From positions 331,001 to 395,000 of the forward strand of contig JAODUO010000478.1 of NCBI GenBank assembly GCA_025642075.2: a DNA stretch of 64,000 nt. Direction: 5' to 3'. The notes below the pieces were generated by a model. It did no database searches. It had not been told where the DNA came from and saw nothing but the letters and a program-made list of their open reading frames with translations. This DNA is from Ridgeia piscesae (taxonomy: Eukaryota > Annelida > Polychaeta > Sabellida > Siboglinidae). This document shows positions 1-12,859 of this stretch, piece after piece. The position numbers and the translations under genes were made by a program. The first letter of the stretch is position 1; each line of letters begins with the position of its first letter.

Positions 1-375
1 ACACATAATTTAATGAATTAATAAAATAATAAAAGCACACAATTATACATCAACTGTCCTAATGCAATATGTTGTATGTTTTTGTAAGAATGGTCAGCAC
101 AAACTGGACATTCACAACAACAAAATCATAGATAATAATACAGAAATCGTACCACAATAAATTGTCTATCAACCTGCTGTTTTTGTGTCTTATTCCCGTG
201 ATTTATGTCCGACTTGCCACCTAGGTGAGCCTGCCTACAAAGTATATTTCACGCAGACAAATTAATTTTACCTGGGAAGCATAAGTGATGACACAGCCAC
301 CCCAGGGGTTCTGATGCTATATGACATTGAACGGGTTGTCAGACGTGTCCAGTGCTCGAATGAATGGTGCCGTGT

Positions 376-383
376 TATATAAA
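376..383 (+). promoter_or_regulatory. Possible TATA box
   Basis: TATATAAA lies about 90 bases upstream of an ATG in a favourable context (A at -3) at 466-468. A start of transcription about 30 bases downstream would fall near 405-410. A second ATG at 413 opens only four codons before a stop. TATA-like strings are common in AT-rich DNA, so this matters only if the open frames downstream are real. Confidence 0.18.
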
Positions 384-608
384 CGACACGCCACGAGACA
401 TCATACATCGCCATGCCCGTAGACTAGTCCAACACTTCTGAATAATCCCACAACTTTCTGTAACGATGACCAAGAGGGCGCCACCGACCTACAAAGAGTC
501 TTTATACAACGGAAGTGGAAAACCTTGAACAGTACGAGAGTGTTACGGTCGCAAGTGAAAAATGTGAGTATAGTTGCCCTGGTACTTCCATAAGTCCCAT
601 CTCCATAG

Positions 609-785
609 GAGATCTTCGACGTGATTTATGGAGCACGGAAACGCCGCAGTTTTTACGGTTTGCTCTCTCCAACTCGCGTCGATTTTGTGAAAAGCTTCAA
701 AGACGATCCCTCTGCTGCTGGAAAAGTACTTGGTGCGACGTATGGAGATGAATGGTCGGCTCTTGGGCGGAAACACAACTGCTGA
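609..785 (+). CDS. Weak candidate terminal exon, unknown product
   Basis: The frame starting at 609 directly follows a good splice-acceptor-like string (pyrimidine-rich, ending CCATAG at 608). It runs 58 codons to TGA at 783-785. The conceptual peptide has ordinary globular composition, including FYGLLSPTRVDFVKSFKDD and GATYGDEWSALGRKHNC. Two AATAAA signals follow, at 808-813 and 848-853. Upstream, the ATG at 466 opens a 20-codon frame (MTKRAPPTYKESLYNGSGKP) that stops at 526-528. A donor-like GTGAGT sits at 564, but it would leave an intron of only 45 bases and does not join the ATG frame. I do not recognise the product and cannot build a consistent gene model. It could be chance, a pseudogene, or an exon whose partner was missed. 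Confidence 0.17.
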   Translation, partial: EIFDVIYGARKRRSFYGLLSPTRVDFVKSFKDDPSAAGKVLGATYGDEWSALGRKHNC

Positions 786-3700
786 ATGTCACCGCGGTAG
801 GGAAGAAAATAAAACTATCATTTGTATCCATCTCCAAATGGCAACAGAATAAAATATAATTTATATCCATCTGTGAACTTCATAAAACGCCTACCCTAAG
901 ATTTGTAGGTTTTTAGCGACAAGTGCTTCTGTTCAAGCCTCTTCCTGTGGCCATGTACAATTTCTGTATATGACAAAAACAGCGCTATCTATCTCCATCC
1001 AAACACTGCAGTTGTGGTCTTGTTACACTTGTACAACTCTCATCAGTTATATGGGCCCTGATCCTCAGCATATTCACATTCTTCTTTTGCCAAATACATT
1101 GTACCTACACGCCACCCACACACAGTCTTCCTCTTCACCTACAATGACAGAACAAAGATTCACAATCTTGACAAAATAATAATCTTATCACATCAAGTAT
1201 AGTGTACAGTTTCACAATGTTTTTCTCACCTAAGGCACACAACCGACTACAATACATCACGTGGACACACACCATTGCCTTAGTACCCGGAGAGACGTTG
1301 TGAGAAAGTCGCCATTCAACTGTCTGCAGCAGTTTTAGAATCCATTTTAGGGTCTGGTAACTTTGGTAACAATGTCACACTACACTGTCTTGTGAATGAG
1401 AGTGGTTTATTATCTGTCCAGTCTGACAGGTGGTGCACCTGGCAAGCACGACCAGGTCTTTCATGTGGTTATTGTTATGTTATTGTTATATACACTGTGG
1501 TTGGGAAAAAGTGGATGCTTAGTTGTGGAACAACAGGGGGGAGAGGAGACAGGTGCTGCCACGTAGTGGTTGGTCTGCTCGACTCTCAATTGAGTGGGTC
1601 CGAGTTAAAAGTTACTTTCTGCCGTTTTGAACCTTCCGCGAGATTAATCACAACACATTGCTCCAGTTCACTCAGCTGTGTGAATAAGCACCTGGCTACA
1701 GACATGGGAGGATGCTTATGTATTGACAGCCTTTGTGCAGTAATTGCAGGATGGCTGAATACTTCCCAGAGACGTAGGTAGGTTTGAATGAACAGGTCTG
1801 GCAAGGAGTGACACAAAGTGTCCCAAGTACATCTACTGACTAGATACATGCTAAATAAGATCTTTTAATATATATTGGGATTGCAAAAGCAGTGTTTATG
1901 AAATGTAATACACTGCTGGCTCTTGACAAAGAGAACTAAGGTATAAGTCTATCTACTGTTTCAAAACACAGGAATTTAATTCGCAAAACTCTCCCTGGGC
2001 CCTTAAGAAAAGACCATGTAAACTGCTGGTCCCTTCCACCTGCTGTGTCAAATGTTTAGATCAAGTGGTGTAAAATCTACTTAAAGATATCTTTATAAAA
2101 TGTCTGGTATGAATACTTCATGAAACCGTTCTCTGCGTCTGTACGAAAAAAATCAATATGTCTAGCGCCCTCTGGTATGTAATATAAAGTACGTGGTTTC
2201 TGCTTTGCTAATGGAGACACGCCTAGAAATGCCAACAAACTACCGTAATGACTATGTATTCAGATTAATTAATTACATTTTCTGCTGTCCAAAAACAGAT
2301 GCAGAAAAACAATTCACGGAAAACTGTCTGCAAATTAACGAACACGGATGAGTCCTGACGTCATATTTAATTTGACTACTCATGCCTTTAATACAACTCT
2401 GTAAGTCTTGACAAGTAACTCCAAACAACATTGTTATTTGTTAGTCAGGTTCTTTATAACATTCCTCTGCCAATCAAATGTCTCCACATCGATGTAATAA
2501 ATACGTTGATGGTTCCATTTGAAACAAACTTAGTGTACTGCGTAAGGTCCAAAATGTACACATTATAGTCATAAAAAGTTAGTTTGGCATTCTGTGGTGG
2601 TAATAATACCCTGATAGTAGCATTCCTGGTAATAGATTACAATTAATACAGTCATTAAGAACTACAAGTGATAGGTGATGTGTAATTGAACACGTCTGCT
2701 GGCAGGCAGGCAATAAAGGCTAGATAATCTCTATTCTTGTACCGACCAGTAATGTAAAATTATCCCCGCAATCTATAAATATACCAGTGAACATAAAGCA
2801 AACTTTCTAAATACTGTGGTCTCTGCCTGCATTATAGAATGTTCATAAAAAAAATTATTCATTGATTGATTAAAGCGGCACATTTACTAGACCGAGAATA
2901 GATGCTGGCTGCAGACATCCCAGCCATATTTCACATGCTACTGGATGGCTGATGTTGTTATCTGCAATTCTGAACAATACACACAAACATTACATTCAGA
3001 ACCACTGATAACAGTCATCCATAAACTCAAACTGAATATGTATATTTAGGATTATCATCGAACTGCGACGATGCATTCATTCCGGTACAACTGCATTGAA
3101 TGCGACGCTCAGACCAGAGCTGTTTTCTTCAAAGCGAAGCACGACTGGACGAACGACCGAACGACGCATACAAATGAGATGAATCAGACATTTGCACACC
3201 CACATCCATGACAAGTTCATCTCGACTCGTCCACATCTGCCACGACGGTGCCAGCGAAGCAATTACATGGTCTGCTGTAACAATTGGACAATATAACCAC
3301 AAGAACCACCGGCGGTATGATTACGCTTATTGTGTGCGCAGTCTCAACCGAGACCGGCACGCGCCAACCACCTTCGCCAGCTGCGCTATCAACGAACAAA
3401 TCAAGGCACGAAACCGCAAAATTACGCAACGGAACACGCACGCATGCGGGAAATCGCCATGGAAACTTTGGCGAAGACCGCGATTACCTGGTGTTTGTGA
3501 CACTATGGTCGCAGTCGACCCACTGAAAAACAACATTTGATCTGACTAGAAGCGATCGCAATTAACAAATGGTGGGGTATTATTTTTAAAAGGATGAAAA
3601 GGGGTGATAGAGTCGATCAGGATGAGCAGACAGCCCTGAAAAGGGTCAGCGGAGTGGCACAACACTGTGAAATCAAACGCTTTCTCTCACAAAATCTAGT

Positions 3701-4059
3701 TCAGGGTTTTTGTGAGGAATTACCCACAAGCCCACAACATGTCTGTGTAATGTTCATTGGCTGATCATCCGTGGCGAAACCGGATAACTTGTATGACAGT
3801 CGTAAACAACCGACTCCTTAAATGTCGACACGCAGGGCTACGTAGCGAGTCTGACGTAAAATCAGATAACTTCAGAAAGTGCGCTTCTAAATCAATAAAA
3901 AATGAATCGTAGAAAACACGTTTCTGAAAACTGCCAGCATGCATCGTTGGAGCTGAACTAAATATTCCCTAACAGTTTTAACTTAACTGTACTTAAGGAT
4001 CAATGGGAAACTGGTCAATGACACGGAGACTGCCACATCAGGTGAGACCACTGGCAGTA

Positions 4060-4174
4060 GACGGACGGACGGACGGACGGACGGACGGACGGACGGACGG
4101 ACGGACGGACGGACGGACGGACGGACGGACGGACGGAGAGACGGACGGACGGACGGACGGACGGACGGACGGAC
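4060..4174. repeat. (ACGG)n tetranucleotide microsatellite
   Basis: About 28 nearly perfect ACGG units are interrupted once near 4136-4141 (GGAGAGACGG). The apparent open frames over it (RTDG on one strand, PSVR on the other) only reflect a tetranucleotide read in three frames. The array abuts a purine-rich tract on its right side, the same arrangement seen in opposite orientation near 9.6 kb. Confidence 0.95.
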
Positions 4175-4435
4175 GAGACAGAGAGAGACGGATAGGGAGA
4201 GGGGAGGGAGGGACGGTGGAAGGAAGAAAGGGAGATGGAAAAAGATGCAGGGAAGGAGGCCAGAGAAAAACCGAGGAAGGGAGTTAGGAAGGTATGGAGG
4301 GAGAAAGGGAGAAAGGAAGACTGAGAAAGATATAGTGAGAGAGAGAGAGTGAGAGAGGGAGAATGAGTAGAGACAGACAGAGGGAGTGAGTGACAGAGAC
4401 CCAAGTCTCCCACTGTGCAGTGAACCTACAAGAAG
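4175..4435. repeat. Purine-rich (GA-rich) low-complexity tract
   Basis: The top strand is almost entirely G and A (GGGAGGGAGGG, GAGAGAGAGAG, GGAAGGAAG-like strings) for about 260 bases. Such mirror-like polypurine stretches can adopt triplex structure in vitro. Serine/leucine/proline-rich frames on the minus strand are translation artefacts of the CT-rich complement. Confidence 0.85.
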
Positions 4436-5439
4436 GAGAAAGAACCCAGTTTTGTCCAATGTGAACACTCACACACTATCTGCATTTCTATACACCAAAA
4501 CTGAAAACCTCCATCACATTTGCCACTCATCTGGATTTAATCGAATGCAGAATCACAGATAAACATAAACATTACAGTCCCCCCTGTTACAGTTGCCACC
4601 CGTGAACCAACCTCTACAGTGAATACCACATCTAGGCTGTTTCCAACACCTTCCAGTATTTAAAACAAGACAACACTACACACATTAACCCTACAGTGAT
4701 GGTCAAGAAAAACAATCCAACCACATTGACGGCCTCGGTGAAACGACAAGTGATACAATCATTTATTGGCGCAAACAATTCTCTGCATATTCCCCAGATA
4801 GTGCACAGTGGCGCAGGACCTGTAAAAATCAATATGATCTGACCCCCACTAGTGCGACAGACGGCTAGACTACAGCGGGACTATAGCTCTACTGACCCAG
4901 ACATCAAGCCCCTCCCACAGTCTTGGCCAGTTCACCGGTCAGCTCAGGTCACTCCAGGCTATGTTTATCCTGGCCGTAGCTGCTCTTGACCCACATAGTG
5001 GACGACGCTGGATGCTTCAGTACACTGACCAATGTCCATCTATCTACCAGGCAGAACGGTCATCCGCCAAATAGTCTTTATTCGGCCATAAAACCACTAA
5101 TAAATAACAGATTTCGCTGGTGTGGACGTATTCCATGAAATGCTGCCCTGGTCTGCCCATGTGATTAACTATGATTGTTGCTAAATAATTGCATATTCTA
5201 GTCAGGTATTCTGCTAAATGGTAACGATTTATTACAGAACGTTTCCCAGTGGCTGGGTTCAATATTGTTGATGTTGATGTTTCTGCCACAGCTTTACTTA
5301 CAGTTAATGAGCTGACTGCATTTATGGGTTTACGAGGCTGAGAATAACTAGATAGTTGACTGTCTCTGACCTTGTAAAGTTGACGGACATGGCAACAACA
5401 CTGTGATTGATCGGCTCATATTCTGGCAATATTGCTATA
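4436..5439. other. Unique non-coding DNA, nothing identified
   Basis: No repeat, RNA gene or recognisable coding segment was seen. Short open frames at 4632-4832 and 5044-5289 on the minus strand lack motifs and supporting signals. Confidence 0.5.
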
Positions 5440-5835
5440 TCACTATTGACCGCAACTTCACGGAGATAATGATAATGTTACTGTGAAGATACTGACAGCA
5501 ACATACCAATGATGTTAACAGAAAAATTGTGAGAATATTGGGTGTCATCATAGTGACATTGACAGTATCATCACAAAGATAGTGACAGCGTCACAATGAA
5601 GATATTGACAATTTTAACATGGAATCTTTGGCAGTATCGTCACAAAGATATTGACAGTATCATAATGAAAATATCGACAGTATCCTTATGAAAATATCGA
5701 CAATCTCATCATGAAGGTATTAGCTGTATCATCCCAAAGATTTTGAAAGTATGAAAATGAAGATATTGACAGCATCCTCAGAAGATATCGATATCATTAC
5801 GAAGAAGATGACAGTATTGTTACAAAGATATGACC
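5440..5835. repeat. Decayed AT-rich minisatellite, about 23-24 bp unit
   Basis: Degenerate copies of a unit approximating AAAGATATTGACAGTATCAT-ATG repeat across this stretch. Examples are near 5650, 5670-5700 and 5760-5800, where GATATTGACAG or AATATCGACAG recurs every 23-24 bases. Copies become harder to recognise at the left edge. The family is not shared with the other arrays in the window. Divergence between copies suggests it is older than the GC-richer arrays. Confidence 0.7.
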
Positions 5836-8800
5836 AAGGCTGCACAAGAACAACTTGATCAATTCTGATCAATACAACATCACATGCAACATGAATGAAT
5901 GAATGAATGTTTACCAACTTTTTTGTCAACATGTCAAAACATCACTAAAACTCTTTGAATGTAGTGATAGGGTTTCTTGGTTCATTTGTTGGTCATGTGA
6001 CAGTCATGTGACAGTCAGTCCATTGAAGAAGGCTCTGAGAGACAGCCAAAATATATGGAGAAAACAAAAAAGTTTCTTGAAGGAACCATTTACTAAATAT
6101 CTCTAATACTATTTTCCTTAAAACTGACATGACGATATTCCACTGGTTAATAAGCGGCAACATGCTGGCAGTTTCAACTTCTGGTGAAACATCCTAGGAT
6201 CAATCCAGGACAATGCACTGAAAGAATAAAACTGTCTCCACGAGTGTGTGAACTCAAGCTGTCCTGCTGTGTGGAATAAATCAACTTCACCCATCAGACA
6301 TCTGAAATATTAAATTGTCATTATGGCTGTCAGCTTTTGTGTCCTTTACCAAAACACTTACCTGAAACTTGACAAAACTGTATCAATGCCAAGAAACTAT
6401 TACGGCTGAATAAAGCTGTTAACAAATAAATATTCATGGCAAATTATGACCTTTTTCTTTCTGCGAATGTACAACTTCAAAGGCATTGTTCGTGTATAAA
6501 TGTGTGGAATATCGTTATTGCCGGACGTGTTTGAAGTACATCTTTAGAGTTGTCGCAATCTTTGTCAAATTAATCAGTCTTTGTGGGATAGAAATGTCAC
6601 GGTTCTATAGGTAGGTTGCTTCAGTTCACAGTGTAAATGTTCACACTGACAAGATCTATTCTCACCAATTGCCGATCACAGAACCAGTCTGCTGACAACA
6701 TCTGTTCACACACACCACGTTATCGATCAGTCAATCACAGAGCACAGCCTGTGAAAAGATCGTTTCACACAACTTGCGTGAATCTGACAGAAAGAACCAC
6801 CAGAGGTCAGGCTGAACAATCGTGTAGGGTTTCAGTTTGTGGTTTTTGTTTATAATACACATTCAGCGGCCTCTCGCTACTAGAAACATGTTGCGACACA
6901 GCAAAATTGTTTCATAGATCAAATGTTCTTACACCGATGTGTACCAGGGGGCTTTGTGTGTCACGATTACAGGGCAGGACATGACTCAAAGAGTTGTTTC
7001 TTTGAGGGGTTGATCATTACACTATAGGGCCATGTGACAAAGGAACCGTTGATGTTTTTAAAGGTACTCTGCCTGGTCGATGTAAACAAAATCCGTTCCC
7101 ATCATTAGCTTGGCTCGTTCCTGGACGGAAGTCGTGGGTCGACTAAGAGAACCAGACACTGAATCAATCGACTGATATTTAGAAATGTGTCATTTGTTCA
7201 CACTCTTGGTGTGTCGAAGGAGACATCGCAAGTCGTTGTTTTCTTTTACTTCAGACGTACTCAGAGTAAGTCAAATATCTGACACAGAAAACTACCATCG
7301 AATCCAAGTCAGAAGTCTCATCTCAATCAGCAAAAACCCACTTCCATTAAAAACGAGGTGTTGGCAAGTGCCAAAACATTGCCTCAGATCTCAGATGACA
7401 CCATCAGTAACAGTGTATGTCATCATTGGACGCAGCAGATTATTGATACAAATTTGTTTACTGGTTACACTAGACAGATTCCCAAAGTACACTCTGGATG
7501 TATTAAAATGCATTGCTTTTCTTCTAGAGTTGTAAATGAATCTGTGAAAGTTTCGTGCCTAAAGTGAAAGCCCCCTGGAATAAGTGTTAATGTACACATA
7601 CATATATACACAGTCATGTCTCATTGATGTAGTCTTCAATAATCTGATTGTTTTGTGATCCACATGTTTTGTGAGGAAATCATCTTGACACCTTGTACAA
7701 AAATGTGTTTCTTCTCCACATGTTTCTTTTATCCAAAAACCAAAAAGCTTGAAATCAAAGTGTGCTGAAATACAGGATATGATTGTACATGTATGTTAGC
7801 TTAGTGGTATATACTTGTGCTGACAAGAAGCTCATTATGTTGTTAATTTTCTACGGGAACTACAGAGAATAAGATGTATGGAAAAAGCCAAAACTAAATG
7901 TTACACCTACAAAACATTCTAAACATACCAATTACATCCTTTGTAAAGAGTAGAACATCTTCATCAACTGATTATATGTTTTTCCATTACTATGAGACAA
8001 GCAGTTTTTTTTATTTTTAAGAACAAAGTTATCTGAATAACAACATCTCTGAAACACAAACAAAAACAACAGCATAAATAAACAACAGGAGCAATATTGA
8101 CGTCTAAATATAGTCTTGAGAGATCAGACAAGAAAGATGACATTTCTTTGGACATTTCATTGCCTTGTCCACTAGCCATCTGGAGCATTGTTGTGGTTCT
8201 AATCTTGTTGACATATCTTCAGATCACCCGCTAGCCGTTTTTCGGGGACGAAACCTCCGCTGCTTTGAAGTAGCCAAGGTGTATACTTAAACGCGCTTCA
8301 AGCCCCGACAAGTAAACGGGATCCTTTGTGTGAGTCTACCCTAACAGATGCGTTTGCACCGGTACATCTGTCGTCTTGTTCGCCGAATTTATCAACCCCC
8401 GCTTACGGGCACATTAGAGACATGTTAACATTCATGCGTAATGCAACCGTGTCAACATAACAATACTATAAAAAGAACTCATTCCGCCCCAAAACACGAC
8501 CACCCTCCATCAACGTATTCCTGTTATGTTTCTTTGTCCCGTTTTCCCGCGTCCCGACGCGACAATCGTCGCGGTAAAACATTCCCGTGCACCGTTGGCA
8601 CGCTGCCAATGCTTTGTTGTGACGATTCTCCAATTGCAGTCACAAAATTGCACTGTGTACAAAGACCGACCATCTGCGTTCCCGATCGGGCAACCCGCAC
8701 GCCCATATCGGGCCGGGTAAATACGCCCGACACCCGCACTGCCAACCAATGCCACCCTTAGCAACGGATAATAATATCGCACACATAATACGCACGATTA

Positions 8801-9504
8801 ATCGACACATTTACAAAACACCTGTCGTCTTTTGTTCAGCGGAAGACGTGAGTCGGTCAAGCGTGACGATGAAGATGCAACCGCACGAATGCCAATGGTG
8901 GAAGGATGCGAACAAAGAAAGCGTGCCCATCTGTCCGACGGCATGCATTGCTCCGTTGATTAGCCACAGTGGGTAATCAAAAACAGGTGTTTGGAACTGT
9001 GGTGGGTAACGGGGAATGGCGCTAAGGAATGGTGAGATCACGACAAGGGCTTCGTACTTCTTAAATGTTTACTGGGTATATCGGAAACAAAGTGCATAAT
9101 TACGGTCGTTGACGCTCTTTGTGTGATGCTCAAGCTTCAGGGCGTTGCTCTGTCACGATCGGGACGGAAATCTAAACACCGGTTGTTTGACTCCAACAAC
9201 ATGTCCACACTTGCTCTGTGTGCGGCCACGCGTGACCGACTTGTGCCCCAGTAAAAGGCCTCGTAGCAATGTTGAAACAAAGCCAGGTGAAGTTTGATGC
9301 TCAAACTATGTTTCCTTCACAAAGGACGGTTCTGGAATGCTCCTGTAGAATATCAATACAATAGACGGGATCATTAATTTAATGTGCCTAGTTATATAAA
9401 TAAACCACGTTATACAGCAAGACTAACCCACACATCCAAGCTACACTTTGATTCTGTCCCCCTTTATGTCACTTCCGTCTTCATAACATTATGTCCCGTA
9501 ACTC
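5836..9504. other. Unique DNA with a CpG-rich block
   Basis: The first part is AT-rich and featureless apart from a small (GAAT)4 run near 5892-5909 and a tandem CATGTGACAGT doublet near 5995-6015. From about 8220 to 9250 CpG dinucleotides are much denser than in the flanks, with many CGC, GCG and CGG strings and several short open frames on both strands. None of those frames resembles a known protein. The block could be an unmethylated promoter or enhancer island, since invertebrate genomes are often mosaically methylated. I see no TATA box or exon to anchor it. Confidence 0.4.
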
Positions 9505-9756
9505 TTCCTTCCTTCCTACCTTATCCCTCACTCCGTCCTCTCTGCCTGTCTATCCATTTTCTCCTACATTCTTCTCTCCCTTCCCCCTTCCTCCTATCAC
9601 CCACTCTGTCCGTCCGTCCGTCCGTCCGTCCGTCCGTCCGTCCGTCCGTCCGTCCGTCCGTCCGTCCGTCCGTCCGTCCGTCCGTCCGTCCGTCCGTCCT
9701 TTCCTAACTCCATCCCTCCCTCTATCTATCTGTCGGTCTCTCCCTCCATCCCTGCC
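9505..9756. repeat. (CCGT)n microsatellite inside a pyrimidine tract
   Basis: Perfect GTCC/CCGT units fill 9607-9699 (about 23 copies), flanked on both sides by CT-rich DNA (CTTCCTTCC, CCATCCCTCCCTC). On the minus strand this is (ACGG)n within purine-rich DNA, so it is an inverted counterpart of the array at 4060-4435. The PSVR peptide repeats in two frames are artefacts. Confidence 0.93.
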
Positions 9757-12244
9757 ATGAGTATGGGTAGTGAATTGGGTACATTATCAAACCGTGGAAC
9801 TATGAATCACTGACATCATGGTGGTCTTTGAACTAGAATTGCTGAATGTGAATCTTGAACGTCTACAAAATGCCTAGCCAGGACATCCAAACATAACAAT
9901 CTCATTCTGTACCATCTAGCTGGGTGTAACGTTAGAAGTAAACCCTCCACAGCCAAGTGGTGGCTTTTGTGGACGGCTGCAGATGATAATGGACTGGATC
10001 TAGGAAAAACTGACGACATCAAAAAGTGCATTTTCAACCACGTGAAATGGCATGGATCGATAAACAGACAGCGAGAACAGTCGAATTAACATATGTGAAG
10101 CCTAAGTACAGTGCCGTGTAGTTTGTAAAATCTACACGGTTGGATTCGCAAACAACTCGAACATTTATGTTGATCCATCGAGGTGCCTGGATGCTCACCC
10201 TTCTGCCCGATGAGCAGGCGGTCGTTGGCTGACGACTCAGTAGAGGTGATTGTGTCTCCAGCTGTCAATTCACAGAATGGTGGTCTTTATCTGTAATGAA
10301 CTGAAAGAATGAGCCTCACGTCTGATTTAACAACAAAAGTGAGCATCCGTGACAAGTCTGTAACAGGTACGCAATCATTACCAGGTACATGGAGGACCCA
10401 CTCCGGTCAGGTGTGTAGGTTTGTCTGATTATGTCAGAACTATGCTTGTTACATAATCTGACAAATGACTGTTGGAATTCACTTCACTTGGTCAAACTCC
10501 AGTGTCTTTAGAACCGTTTCGGGCACACGCAATTTAGAAGTCAAGAGCCCTGAGCTCTCCCCATCACTACACTTTCTTATATATCTGCAAGGGCTTCTGG
10601 TTACTTATCAAAGTGAAGACGGTCACTATTACATATTATACAGCCACCTATTTGGCTAAGCTGCTGTGTTTTAGACCCTGGGGATCCTGAGATCATCTGT
10701 CTCGCAACTTCTGGTTGGTTTCCCAAAAATCCAGAATCAAATCCCTGCCACTTAAAAATTATCTGAAACTATAACCACCTTTATGCATGACACATTCGAG
10801 ACTTACATACACCTGTATTTGTCTGAAATCACATTTCCACCCAATGAAAAATTCTAACGATGATTCCTGCATGTTCCTGTTCATGATCCTTGTATGTTGC
10901 AGTTAAAAGCTCAGATTCACATCAAGGTCATGCAAGTGGATCTAAAGTGGTTCATCGTTGCTGTGTTGCCGACTTCCATAAAGGTTTTTGTATCAAATCA
11001 ATAAAACAGTTAACAAGATTCCAAGTGTGAAATAACAGTTGGCAAGTAACACAGGACTGTTTTGTTCATTGTAATAATGTGTAACCTATCTTTTTTAAAT
11101 CACTGTACAAAAAGCAAGCATTTTCCACAAAGTACACACATTCACTGCCACATCTAAAACATTGGTCAACAAGTGCACCACTTTTTCTTTTCTTATTTTA
11201 CTCTCCTTTGACATGTTTTCCAGGAAGGCTACACATATACGCACACAAAGGTTACTGTTTAGATCCTGATGACACCGTGTACGGTTAACATACCTAAGGT
11301 GTTTCAAATTGTTATCATCTGTTTGAAATGAGTTCTTCCATTAAACAATCAACACTGTACAGATTTCCACTCCCTCTACGAATCGAATGTTTTTATGCCG
11401 TACCAAAATTCGAATGAATCAAAATTAAATTAAAAACACATTTTACCCTATCGATGTGAACCTCGGTTTGCAGCCAGTGATACTACCAGATGATCAAACG
11501 CGAGAAACATACGACCGACCATCAATGACAACTGATACAGGTGAATAAAACATACGGCTTTGGTTTTTCCAACCCGTTGATTTATGGCTGTGTTTTGACA
11601 CAATATCGCATCAATTAGACGTGATTTACGCAACGGTAAACAAAGCAAGTGTGAAGACGACTGTGACCGACACCTCTCCAGACGTCGCAAGCACTTTGAC
11701 ATAAATCATAATTGCACACAAGCAGGTAAAAACTTGACACAGAAGTGAAGACGACGCTCGTACATGGTCAGATCCCTGCGTGACTGAGTCGTCACGCTCG
11801 CGTGTAGGGTTTCTCGTGTGTGCTGAAGCAACAGCGCACATGCACGTATCACGTGCTTCCCACACACCACGTGACAAACTGGAATCTGACACCTTGTTAG
11901 ATGTTTGTCCATCCACGAAGGTGTCAAAAGTGACAGTGCATGTTGAATTCCAAACTCTATTGCCCCGTGTAAGTAGGCAACCAGAATGGGTTGTCATTTG
12001 ATGATAACTTGTAGTAATGTTTACATGGTCATATTTTTTTAATTCAACCACAATGAAGAAATCCCAATTCTTGAAGTTTTACTGGTCCCAATTTTGCCCA
12101 CAGTCACCGCCAGGGAATGTTTACGAATTCACTTTCATTTACAGCCTATTGCTGTTGCAGATGAACTTGAAGACGGACCATCAACAGTGAACATCACCAG
12201 TCATTGCAAATGATGATTTTGTTCCGATGTAAAACAAATTTGTG
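9757..12244. other. Unique non-coding DNA
   Basis: No gene is recognisable. A short perfect hairpin (CCGTGTAG, 10-base loop, CTACACGG) sits at 10114-10139. An open minus-strand frame at 11626-12051 (141 codons) has no motif, no signal peptide and no splice context that I can defend. A CpG-enriched patch lies near 11640-11890. The remainder is AT-rich. Confidence 0.45.
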
Positions 12245-12412
12245 TCTGAGATGGAGTGCGAGGGAGAGAAGGGGAGGGAAAGAAGTAGACAGAGTTTGGG
12301 GTGAGGAGAGGGGAGGAGGGGGAGAGAAAGAGGGAGGAAGAAAGATGAAGACGGAGAGAGGAGAAAGAGAGGAAGACACGCACGCGCACGCGCACAGGGA
12401 GAGAGACTGGAC
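12245..12412. repeat. Purine-rich low-complexity tract
   Basis: About 170 bases are almost all G and A on the top strand, ending in a short CACGCACGCGCACGCGCAC run at about 12376-12396. Open frames on both strands (Arg/Glu-rich on plus, Ser/Pro/Leu-rich on minus) are composition artefacts. Confidence 0.85.
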
Positions 12413-12859
12413 AGAAATGTTCATGTAGAAATAAATTTCCTAAATCACAGCACTTGTAAGTAAAGTTCAGCGGACATGCTCTTATCAGCTCACCTCTCTT
12501 GTAACCAGATCCTCCAGCTCTCGTATTTGCACTTTCTAAAGGGCATGAACAATTTTTATCTGCCACTTACTATCTGACCACACAAAAGAAATAGTAACAT
12601 CTTATACGTTATATAACAGGGCTTTTGTGGAGTATTGGCTGCACCCTGGCCCTTGTGAAACTCTATGACTGATGGACAAGTGTGATTGTACAAGTGAAGA
12701 ATGACAGGGAGACATGCTATCTGTGCTTCACTGGGGCGTGGGGGTGGGTGTGAACAGGGTGTGGGCTGGGGGTGTGGTAGGTAGGGTAGAAAGTCAACAG
12801 ATTACACTTTCACCCCGCCAAGCTGTACTGCTCAAAAAGTCTAGTACAGTCATAGATAC

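Larger units (their letters stand above)
1..4059. other. Mostly unique non-coding DNA
   Basis: I see no recognisable protein domain, RNA gene or long repeat here apart from the candidate gene at about 376-860. The stretch is AT-rich with scattered poly-A signals. CpG dinucleotides become noticeably denser at about 3060-3540, where short open frames overlap on both strands and none looks like a known family. A frame at 1392-1781 (129 codons) is open but cysteine- and serine-rich without a recognisable motif, so I treat it as chance. This is a description of absence, not proof that no exon is present. Confidence 0.5.

Noticed and set aside
9757..9785. miR-71-like string ATGGGTAGTGA
   Set aside because: The seed part of miR-71 is absent and no precursor hairpin is seen, so an 11-base chance match is more likely.
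10081..10145. Possible tRNA or structured RNA
   Set aside because: Only one 8-base stem is present; no A/B box or cloverleaf could be drawn.
11626..12051. 141-codon minus-strand open frame
   Set aside because: No family motif, and the hydrophobic C-terminal run alone does not support a membrane protein call.
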